8,979 bases of DNA from JBBQKF01 sp038326615 (lineage in GTDB: Bacteria; Bacillota; Clostridia; Saccharofermentanales; UBA5734): contig JBBQKF010000103.1 in NCBI GenBank assembly GCA_038326615.1, positions 1 through 8,979 of the forward strand, in the 5' to 3' direction. Positions 1-6,210 of this stretch are shown here, in pieces. Within the stretch, counting starts at the first letter, position 1, and every line of letters begins with the position of its first letter. Made by a program: the position numbers and the translations under genes. The notes below the pieces were generated by a model, which searched no databases, was not told the DNA's origin, and worked only from the letters and a program-made list of their open reading frames with translations.

Positions 1-34
1 ACAACAACCTTAAAAATAAAATTGCACCCAAATT

Positions 35-1069
35 ATGAAAAAGAAAATTTTATTTATTGTGGATTGGCCGTCCCACGTAGAAAACATAACGGAACTTCAA
101 GCATTATTAGATAACGATTATTCGGAAGATTATGAATGGAAAGTTTGGAGTTGTAAAAATAGGAGTGATCAAAGTTTAATTTACAGGTGGAATTGCTATA
201 CAAAGGGAGCATTGTACGCCTTAAGAAATAGGAAGAAATATCATGCCATTTTTATATGGCAACAAATGGTCGGGTATATTCTTTTTGGAATTATGAGGTT
301 AATCAAAATGAAGATTCCTAATGTAGTTCTTTTTACATTCATTTATAATTCAAACACTATTTTCAAATATCAAAAAAAACAAATGGTAAACAATGCCCTT
401 TATAAATCAAAAGGCATCTTGTGGCCATCTTCTGATATGGCAAATGAAGTAAAAAAGGATTTTCCAAAATTTGAGTCCAAAAACCATTTTTCATTAGTTC
501 CTATAATGGACGTAGTCGATATTTATGCTTCGGTTGCAAAGGAACTGGATGATCCTTATTTCAGAAATGGCGTTTATACTGCCGGTAAAAGCGAACGGGA
601 TTTTGATGTAGTAATCCGAGCCTTTAGAAACACGGATGTTCCGGTTACTATTGTATGTCCGGATGACACGGAAATTAAAGAAACCAATATTACTTCAAAT
701 ATCAGGATTCTGCGGTTTTCTCAAGTTTCACATGAACAATACTATGCATTGGAAGGACAAGCATTTTGTGTAATAATAGCTTTAATCAATGAAAAATCAC
801 CTTGTGGAGCGATAACTATCTCCCTTGCAATGTCCAATTCAATACCGATCATTGTTACTGAAAGTTACGGGGTTAAAGATTATATTTTAAATAACGTTAA
901 TGGAATTATAATTAAAGTAGGAGATAGTGATGCAATGCGGCATGGCTATGAAAAATTAAAGCGTGATGAAGCATTTAGAAATAACCTCATCAATAATGCA
1001 AAAAATACAGTTAAAGGAATGAGTACTGAAAACTTTATTGAAAAAATAATACAAATTATTGAGAATTAA
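35..1069 (+). CDS. GT4-like family glycosyltransferase (GT-B fold)
   Basis: Likely a cytoplasmic or membrane-associated glycosyltransferase that adds one sugar from a nucleotide donor to the growing surface glycan. The 344-residue protein reads as a two-domain GT-B enzyme. The N-terminal acceptor half starts with a Rossmann-like strand (KKKILFIVDWPS, residues 2-13). The C-terminal donor half starts near residue 180 with GKSERD (184-189), the counterpart of the GRSxRD element of GT4 enzymes. It continues with SPCG (255-258), a glutamate at 276 and DYILNNVNG (282-290), which matches the donor-binding end of the GT4/group 1 family. There is no signal peptide; residues 77-103 are hydrophobic but more likely fold core or a membrane-contact patch. 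Donor and acceptor cannot be told from sequence. The start has no strong Shine-Dalgarno sequence, as is common in Bacteroidota, and 74 bases separate its stop from rfbF. Family certain enough; specificity unknown. Confidence 0.85.
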   Translation: MKKKILFIVDWPSHVENITELQALLDNDYSEDYEWKVWSCKNRSDQSLIYRWNCYTKGALYALRNRKKYHAIFIWQQMVGYILFGIMRLIKMKIPNVVLFTFIYNSNTIFKYQKKQMVNNALYKSKGILWPSSDMANEVKKDFPKFESKNHFSLVPIMDVVDIYASVAKELDDPYFRNGVYTAGKSERDFDVVIRAFRNTDVPVTIVCPDDTEIKETNITSNIRILRFSQVSHEQYYALEGQAFCVIIALINEKSPCGAITISLAMSNSIPIIVTESYGVKDYILNNVNGIIIKVGDSDAMRHGYEKLKRDEAFRNNLINNAKNTVKGMSTENFIEKIIQIIEN

Positions 1070-1143
1070 ATTGCATTAAATTATCAACAAAACAAAAATC
1101 AAATTGCTTCGTTTTATTCCTCAAATTTATAAAAATACGAACT

Positions 1144-1917
1144 ATGAAAGTACTTATTCTTGCCGGTGGAAGAGGCTCCAGATTGTCGGAAGAAACAGTT
1201 TTGAAACCAAAGCCCATGGTTGAAATCGGAGGCAAACCAATACTATGGCATATCATGAAAATCTATTCCTCCTATGGGTTCAACGAGTTTATTATTTTAT
1301 GTGGTTACAAGGGATACCTTATAAAAGAATACTTTGTTAATTACAAGCGCCATAATTCGGATATGACCATTGACCTGATTACCAACAAAGAAATTCATTT
1401 AAAAACCCATGATGAACCATGGAAAGTCACCCTAATAGATACTGGTTTAAATACAATGACTGGAAGACGCATTAAGCAAGTTAGAGATCTCGTTGGCAAC
1501 GAACCGTTCATGCTAACTTATGGTGATGGTGTATCCGACATTAATATAGAAAATTTACTTGACTTTCATAGAGCTCATAGAAAAGCAGTAACCATGACAG
1601 CAGCACAACCTGCAGGGCGATTCGGATCTATATCTATTGATGAAAATGAAAGAGTTATGTCCTTCAAGGAAAAACCAAAAGGTGATGGCAATTGGGTTAA
1701 TGCCGGTTTTTTTGTTTGTCAACCAGAAGTGTTTGATTATATTAAAGATGGTGATCAAACAATTTTTGAAAATGAACCATTAGAAGATCTTGCGGAAGCA
1801 GGACAACTTTATACTTATAAACATTCCGGATTCTGGAAACCAATGGATACAGTATGGGATAAGGTTGAATTAGAGACATTAATTAATAATGATAAAGCGC
1901 CATGGATTCAGTGGTAA
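1144..1917 (+). CDS. rfbF: Glucose-1-phosphate cytidylyltransferase
   Basis: Makes CDP-glucose from CTP and alpha-D-glucose 1-phosphate in the cytoplasm, the first committed step of CDP-sugar synthesis. The 257-residue length equals, from memory, that of Salmonella RfbF. Diagnostic elements appear in order: the nucleotide-binding signature LAGGRGSRLSEE (6-17), KPKPMVEIGGKPILWHIM (21-38), EPWKVTLIDTG (91-101), the metal/sugar-site segment TYGDGVSD (125-132), AGRFGSI (157-163), FKEKPKGDG (174-182) and FWKPMDT (220-226). The SEET and EPWxVTLxDTG elements are typical of cytidylyltransferases and set it apart from the glucose-1-phosphate thymidylyltransferase RmlA. The start is placed at 1144 because MKVLILAGG aligns directly with the family N terminus. 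It is the first gene of a tight block with rfbG, a cupin epimerase and a SAF-domain dehydrogenase. No truncation or missing key residue is seen. Confidence 0.97.
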   Translation: MKVLILAGGRGSRLSEETVLKPKPMVEIGGKPILWHIMKIYSSYGFNEFIILCGYKGYLIKEYFVNYKRHNSDMTIDLITNKEIHLKTHDEPWKVTLIDTGLNTMTGRRIKQVRDLVGNEPFMLTYGDGVSDINIENLLDFHRAHRKAVTMTAAQPAGRFGSISIDENERVMSFKEKPKGDGNWVNAGFFVCQPEVFDYIKDGDQTIFENEPLEDLAEAGQLYTYKHSGFWKPMDTVWDKVELETLINNDKAPWIQW

Positions 1918-1943
1918 GAATTAATCAAACGGAAACAGTAAGT

Positions 1944-3017
1944 ATGACTGACAAAAATATCTTATCATTCTATAAGGGGAAAAAAATTTTTGTAACGGGG
2001 CACACTGGGTTCAAAGGTTCCTGGCTAATTACCTGGCTTCATTTATTGGGAGCTAATATAAAAGGTTATGCACTTGCACCTGAGAATGAGAAGTGTTTGT
2101 TTTCATATGTACTTTCACATATAGAAATTGAAAGTGTGATTGCAGATATAAGGGACAAGGAAAAACTGCAAAAAGAAGTTCAAAATTTTCAACCTGAATT
2201 TGTTTTTCATTTAGCAGCACAACCTTTAGTTAGGCGATCATACGAAATTCCTGCAGAAACATTTGAAATAAATGCTATTGGAACAGCAAATGTTTTGGAA
2301 GCGGTTATGAAGTTACCTTATAAATGCACAGTTATTGCTATCACAACAGATAAGGTGTATCACAACAGGGAGATTGATTATCATTATAAAGAAACAGATG
2401 AACTTGGTGGTTATGATTCATATAGTGGCAGTAAAGCATCTTCCGAAATTGTGGTAAGTTCATTTCGAAATTCATTTTTCAACACTCAAAATTATTCGAT
2501 ACATCAAAAGGCCATTGCAAGCGTTAGAGCCGGCAATGTAATAGGAGGTGGCGATTGGAGCAAGGATCGGATTATACCTGATATTATTCGTTCATTGATG
2601 ATGTCGGAGCCTATCAGTGTGAGAAATCCAGAAGCAGTAAGACCTTGGCAGCATGTATTAGAACCTTTATCCGGCTATCTGTTGCTGGGGAAATTATTGA
2701 ATGAAGAACCTGTTAAATTTTCTGGTGCTTACAATTTTGGTCCTTTACCAAATGATCATCTGCCAGTAAAAAAACTTGTTGAGATCGCGTTGGAATGCTG
2801 GGGAAATGGCAGTTGGTTCGATAACTCAGATAAGACACAGCTTCATGAAGCAGGATTATTGAAATTGGATATTAGCAAAGCTAAAAAGGAGTTAAACTGG
2901 CAACCAAAATTGAGCAGTAAAGAGGCTATACAATGGACGATTGACTGGTACAAACAGAAAGATGAAAATATTTTTAACTATAGTGTACAGCAAATTTTAG
3001 ACTATCAATCAAAATGA
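1944..3017 (+). CDS. rfbG: CDP-glucose 4,6-dehydratase
   Basis: Converts CDP-glucose to CDP-4-keto-6-deoxy-D-glucose using bound NAD, the branch point for CDP-linked deoxysugars. It is an extended short-chain dehydrogenase. With the start used here the protein has 357 residues. It shows the NAD-binding GHTGFKG (19-25), the AAQPLVRRSYE segment near 91-101, the TTDK catalytic element (134-137), the catalytic pair Y160 and K164 in YSGSK, the highly family-specific VRAGNVIGGGDW (184-195) and RPWQHVLEPLSGY further on. The frame is open back to an earlier ATG at 1902, inside rfbF. I chose 1944 because MTDKNILSFYKGKKIFVTG aligns with the N terminus of Salmonella RfbG, whereas the 14 extra residues look unrelated to the family. 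That leaves 26 bases after rfbF. Its stop overlaps the next start in ATGA (3014-3017), implying translational coupling. Confidence 0.95.
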   Translation: MTDKNILSFYKGKKIFVTGHTGFKGSWLITWLHLLGANIKGYALAPENEKCLFSYVLSHIEIESVIADIRDKEKLQKEVQNFQPEFVFHLAAQPLVRRSYEIPAETFEINAIGTANVLEAVMKLPYKCTVIAITTDKVYHNREIDYHYKETDELGGYDSYSGSKASSEIVVSSFRNSFFNTQNYSIHQKAIASVRAGNVIGGGDWSKDRIIPDIIRSLMMSEPISVRNPEAVRPWQHVLEPLSGYLLLGKLLNEEPVKFSGAYNFGPLPNDHLPVKKLVEIALECWGNGSWFDNSDKTQLHEAGLLKLDISKAKKELNWQPKLSSKEAIQWTIDWYKQKDENIFNYSVQQILDYQSK

Positions 3018-3544
3018 GATTCACCGAAACATTGTTAAAAGGAGCTTTTGTTATTGATCTCGAAAAACGGGAAGATGAGCGGGGATTTTTTGCCCGGGCA
3101 TGGTGCCACAAGGAGTTTGAAGCTCACGGCATATACCGCTTGCCTGTACAAGCTAATATGTCGTACAATAAAAAAAGAGGCACCATAAGAGGTATGCATT
3201 ACCAGACAACTCCAAATCAGGAATCAAAGCTTATACGCTGCATTAACGGTGCTATTTATGATGTAATAATAGATCTCCGGAAAGATTCACCAACTTACAA
3301 GCAATGGTTTGGTATAGAGCTAAATGCCGAAAACAGAACCATGCTATTTGTTCCTGAAGATTTTGCACATGGTTTTTTAGCCTTAAAAGATCATAGCGAA
3401 GTTATGTACCAGGTATCGGCCTACTATAACTTTGAAAGCGAAAGAACAATTCGTTATGATGATCCAACATTTAGTATAAAATGGCCAATTGAAGTCTCAG
3501 TTGTTTCAGAAAAAGATATTAAAACACCAAATTTTAAAGAATAA
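3014..3544 (+). CDS. RmlC/RfbC-family cupin sugar epimerase, probably acting on a CDP-4-keto-6-deoxy sugar
   Basis: A 176-residue cupin of the dTDP-4-dehydrorhamnose 3,5-epimerase (RmlC/RfbC) family. These enzymes deprotonate carbons next to a C4 keto group and invert C3, C5 or both. The expected catalytic set is present almost at the usual RmlC numbering: the base H62 in RGMHYQ, K72 in ESKLIR, Y132 and Y138 in MYQVSAYY, and an aspartate at 168. DERGFFAR (21-28), AHGF (118-121) and YDDPTFSIKWP (148-158) are also family hallmarks. An automatic annotation would call it a dTDP-sugar enzyme. However, it overlaps rfbG by four bases and no rmlA or rmlB is in the window, so a CDP-4-keto-6-deoxyhexose is the more likely substrate; this is inferred from context. 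Whether it inverts one carbon or two cannot be read from the sequence. The next gene starts two bases after its stop. Confidence 0.92.
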   Translation: MRFTETLLKGAFVIDLEKREDERGFFARAWCHKEFEAHGIYRLPVQANMSYNKKRGTIRGMHYQTTPNQESKLIRCINGAIYDVIIDLRKDSPTYKQWFGIELNAENRTMLFVPEDFAHGFLALKDHSEVMYQVSAYYNFESERTIRYDDPTFSIKWPIEVSVVSEKDIKTPNFKE

Positions 3545-3546
3545 TT

Positions 3547-4842
3547 ATGATACTAATAGATAAAGCATTAGAAAAACTTCAATTGGAAGGAAAACCGATC
3601 AGAGTTGGTATGATTGGAGCTGGTTTTATGGCTGCTGGTACTGCGTTGGAAATTATAAAATACAGGCAGGGTATTACAATAGTTGGTATTGCAAACCGAA
3701 ATACTGATCGAGCAAAAATTGCCTATAACCAGGCAGGTATTACCGACATAACAATTGCACCTACGCAAGAAGAAGTCGAAGCAGCCATCCAGCAAAACAA
3801 ACCCTTTGTTACTGAGAATGCTATGCTTTTATGCAGATCAAAAAATATTGATGTGATTCTGGAAATGACAGGGCATGTTGAATATGGTGCAAACGTTGCA
3901 ATGGAAGCAATCAAGAATAAAAAGCATTTCGTTTCTTTCAGCGCCGAACTCTTTGGAACTTTAGGATCAATCCTTAAACACTATGCTGACGAACAAGATG
4001 TTATATTTACACTTGCCGATGGAGACCAACCCGTAGTTGAAATGAATCTTTATCGTTTTGTGAAAGGAATGGGAGTTAAACCGGTACTCTGCGGAAATAT
4101 TAAAGGACTGCATGATCCCTATAGAAACCCTACCACACAGGAAGGATTTGCAAAAAAATGGCTTCAGAACACTGGAATGGTAACTTCTTTTGCTGATGGC
4201 TCAAAAATTTCATTTGAACAGGCCGTGGTTGCAAACGCAACCGGAATGGGAGTGGGCAAAAGAGGCATGTATGGTCCAACATATATGGGAGCTCAAATTT
4301 CGGAAGCAGTAAATTGGTATCCAACAGAACAATTATTGGAAGGCAATGGAATTGTTGATTATGTTGTAGGCGCTACTCCTGGTCCTGGCATTTATATACT
4401 CGGCACAATCGACGATCCGGTTCAGAAGCATTATCTAAATCTCTATAAAATGGGTGAAGGTCCGCTGTATTGCTTTTACACACCATTTCATCTCTGCCAT
4501 TTTGAAGTTCCCAATACCATTGCAAGAGCAGTAATCTTTAACGACACTGCGCTGGCTCCAATTGGAAAACCTTGTGTAGATGTAATTGCAACAGCAAAAA
4601 AAGACCTTGTTGCAGGCGAGGTTCTTGACGGTATTGGGGGCTATGCAACTTACGGGCTGTGTGAAAATTACGATACCGCACGAAATGAAAATATCCTCCC
4701 TTTAGGTCTTGCTGAAGGATGTACATTAAAACGAGATATCAAAAAAGATGAAGTTATTAGTTTTACCGATGTGGAAATTCCTGCTGGAAGATTAGTGGAT
4801 AAGCTATGGAAAGAACAGGTTGAAAAGTACAACGAAATCTAA
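3547..4842 (+). CDS. Homoserine-dehydrogenase-like NAD(P)-dependent oxidoreductase with C-terminal SAF domain
   Basis: A 431-residue protein resembling the predicted homoserine dehydrogenases with a C-terminal SAF domain (the COG4091-type architecture). The N-terminal Rossmann domain has VGMIGAGFMAAG (20-31) for NAD(P) binding, with IANRN (48-52) ending the second strand. Further conserved-looking blocks are ILEMTGH (104-110) and TLADGDQP (155-162). Residues from about 344 to 420 fit a SAF domain: VIATAKKDLVAGEVLDGIGG (345-364), LPLGLAEGCTLKRDIKKDE (394-412) and a final DVEIPAG. SAF domains also occur in NeuB-type sialic acid synthases and altronate dehydratases. The true reaction is unknown. 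A role in amino-acid synthesis is unlikely here, because the gene follows the cupin epimerase by two bases in a CDP-sugar block. It could be a reductase or dehydrogenase acting on the 4-keto CDP-sugar or on a side-chain precursor; this is inference. It looks intact. The family call is firm, the function open. Confidence 0.85.
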   Translation: MILIDKALEKLQLEGKPIRVGMIGAGFMAAGTALEIIKYRQGITIVGIANRNTDRAKIAYNQAGITDITIAPTQEEVEAAIQQNKPFVTENAMLLCRSKNIDVILEMTGHVEYGANVAMEAIKNKKHFVSFSAELFGTLGSILKHYADEQDVIFTLADGDQPVVEMNLYRFVKGMGVKPVLCGNIKGLHDPYRNPTTQEGFAKKWLQNTGMVTSFADGSKISFEQAVVANATGMGVGKRGMYGPTYMGAQISEAVNWYPTEQLLEGNGIVDYVVGATPGPGIYILGTIDDPVQKHYLNLYKMGEGPLYCFYTPFHLCHFEVPNTIARAVIFNDTALAPIGKPCVDVIATAKKDLVAGEVLDGIGGYATYGLCENYDTARNENILPLGLAEGCTLKRDIKKDEVISFTDVEIPAGRLVDKLWKEQVEKYNEI

Positions 4843-4869
4843 ATACTCCACAATTTATAACACTTTAAA

Positions 4870-4886
4870 TCTTAATATTTTTAAGA
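4870..4886. repeat. Small AT-only inverted repeat between the CDP-sugar block and the WbsX-like gene
   Basis: TCTTAA and TTAAGA form six-base arms around a five-base TATTT spacer within the 66-base gap. The stem would be weak and no T-run follows, so it is at best a poor terminator or attenuator. It may be chance in AT-rich DNA. Confidence 0.2.
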
Positions 4887-4908
4887 AATAATTACAAAAT
4901 AGATAATT

Positions 4909-6012
4909 ATGAGTAATCGTAAGGCTCGGGTAATTGCTTTCTATTTACCACAATTTCATCCTATCCCAGAAAATGATGAATGGTGGGGAAAAGGATTTAC
5001 CGAATGGACAAATGTAGGAAAAGCAAAACCACTTTTTAAAAATCATTATCAACCAAGAGTTCCGGCTGATTTAGGATACTATGATTTAAGAATGCCTGAA
5101 ATTCGTGAAGCGCAAGCTAAAATGGCTCAAGATGCAGGAGTTGAAGGATTCATGTATTGGCACTACTGGTTTGGCAATGGGAAAAGACTCCTTGCGGGTA
5201 TTTTTGATGATGTATTAAAAAGTGGCAAGCCTAATTTCCCGTTCTGTTTGGGCTGGGCCAATCATTCGTGGTATGCAAAAAACTGGAACGCCAGTGATGC
5301 TAAAAAAGACAAGTTGTTAATTGAGCAACTTTATCCCGGAGTGGAAGATTATACCAACCATTTTTATACTGTACTGAAAGCCTTTCAGGATAAACGCTAT
5401 ATTAACGTTGATGATAAACCTTTGTTTTATTTCTATTCGCCATATTCGATCCCAAACCTTGATGAATTTATTAGTTTATGGCAAAGATTAGCTCTTGAAA
5501 ATGGGCTAAAAGGGATACACTTTGTTGCTCAGACCAATAAAAATTATGATTGCGAAAAGCTTTTAAATCTGGGTTTTGATGGGGTATGCAGATCAGGAAT
5601 TTCAGATGCAGCAGATCAAATTAAGGGAAAAATGTTGAACAAAGTTTTGTGGCATTTAAGACAGAGGTCAAAATATGTGCCTCTAAATATTTATGATTAT
5701 GCCGAAATCATTGAACACTTAAGTGTTCCGGAACTGGATAAAATTAATAATGTATACCCAACAATTATCCCAAATTTCGACCATTCTCCCCGTTCTAAAA
5801 GAAGAGGCCTCATTTATACAAATAGTAATCCCGGTTTATTTAAGCAACATATCAACCAAACTCTCCAAACAATTCAAGAAAAGCAGGAAGATCATAAGAT
5901 TGTTTTTCTTCGATCATGGAACGAATGGGCCGAAGGAAATTATGTTGAGCCGGATTTATTGTTTGGACATGGGTATCTACAGGCATTGAAGGACGAAATT
6001 TTAGGCCATTAG
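4909..6012 (+). CDS. WbsX-like glycan-assembly protein with GH99-like domain
   Basis: A 367-residue member of the WbsX-like family (Pfam Glyco_tran_WbsX, also annotated as glycoside hydrolase family 99-like). Members are common in O-antigen and capsule clusters, where they are usually listed as glycosyltransferases on weak grounds; the fold is that of a TIM-barrel hydrolase. Family marks are clear: AFYLPQFHPIPEND (10-23), WWGKGFTEWTNV (25-36), HYQPRVPADLGYYD (46-59), FMYWHYWFG (81-89), FPFCLGWANHSW (110-121), and SWNEWAEGNYVEP (346-358) at the C-terminal end of the barrel. There is no signal peptide or membrane segment, so it should act in the cytoplasm or at the inner face of the membrane. 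It starts 66 bases after the SAF-domain gene and may be co-transcribed with it. Whether it transfers, trims or only binds glycan cannot be decided from sequence. Family membership is firm. Confidence 0.88.
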   Translation: MSNRKARVIAFYLPQFHPIPENDEWWGKGFTEWTNVGKAKPLFKNHYQPRVPADLGYYDLRMPEIREAQAKMAQDAGVEGFMYWHYWFGNGKRLLAGIFDDVLKSGKPNFPFCLGWANHSWYAKNWNASDAKKDKLLIEQLYPGVEDYTNHFYTVLKAFQDKRYINVDDKPLFYFYSPYSIPNLDEFISLWQRLALENGLKGIHFVAQTNKNYDCEKLLNLGFDGVCRSGISDAADQIKGKMLNKVLWHLRQRSKYVPLNIYDYAEIIEHLSVPELDKINNVYPTIIPNFDHSPRSKRRGLIYTNSNPGLFKQHINQTLQTIQEKQEDHKIVFLRSWNEWAEGNYVEPDLLFGHGYLQALKDEILGH

Positions 6013-6036
6013 TACACGTCGTATTACTACAAATTG

Positions 6037-6044
6037 TACTTTTG
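6037..6044 (+). promoter_or_regulatory. Possible Bacteroidota -7 element
   Basis: TACTTTTG matches the Bacteroidota -7 consensus TAnnTTTG and sits 25 bases after the WbsX-like gene, in the 198-base gap before the SDR gene. No TTG is seen at the usual -33 spacing, so only half of the promoter is supported. If real, transcription would begin about 160 bases before the 6211 start. Confidence 0.2.
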
Positions 6045-6066
6045 TTTATAAGCATATCTTGATTTA

Positions 6067-6084
6067 TTTGTTTTACAAAACAAA
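6067..6084. repeat. Perfect 18-base AT-rich near-palindrome in the intergenic gap
   Basis: TTTGTTTT and AAAACAAA are exact reverse complements separated by AC. As RNA it could form a seven-pair stem with a TACA loop, but with one G-C pair it would be weak. A shorter 5-base inverted repeat (GTTGA, TTT, TCAAC) lies at 6136-6148. Either could be a regulatory site or a weak terminator after the WbsX-like gene. Confidence 0.25.
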
Positions 6085-6210
6085 GACACTGATTATCGGA
6101 AGTATTACAAAAACAAAAAAACATGCGGCTTTTTAGTTGATTTTCAACATTTTAATGAACTTACGAAAATTGAATAAGTTACAAGAAATTTCTTAAAAGT
6201 ATTTATTATC

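Noticed and set aside
1555..1758. Open - strand frame inside rfbF, and similar antisense frames inside rfbF/its upstream gap (1056-1256), the SAF-domain gene (3568-3914, 4130-4324, 4538-4726) and the SDR gene (7119-7316)
   Set aside because: All lie opposite well-supported conserved genes and are explained as chance open frames.
1144..4842. A standard abequose, tyvelose or ascarylose (3,6-dideoxyhexose) pathway
   Set aside because: Only rfbF and rfbG of that pathway are present; the 3-dehydrase and its reductase are missing from the window.
3547..4842. NeuB-type sialic acid synthase, suggested by the SAF domain
   Set aside because: The N-terminal part is an NAD(P)-binding Rossmann domain, not the TIM barrel of NeuB.
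3547..4842. Housekeeping homoserine dehydrogenase for threonine and methionine synthesis
   Set aside because: It lacks the usual aspartokinase or ACT-domain layout, has a SAF domain instead, and sits in a CDP-sugar block with no amino-acid genes. Not strictly excluded.
5723..5989. An 88-codon open frame on the + strand inside the WbsX-like gene
   Set aside because: It is a shifted frame over the conserved C-terminal half, including the SWNEWAEG region, and its translation shows no family motif.
5852..6124. A 90-codon open frame on the - strand reaching past the WbsX-like gene into the gap
   Set aside because: Most of it is antisense to conserved WbsX-family sequence. The rest is AT-rich gap sequence, and the predicted protein has no recognisable feature.
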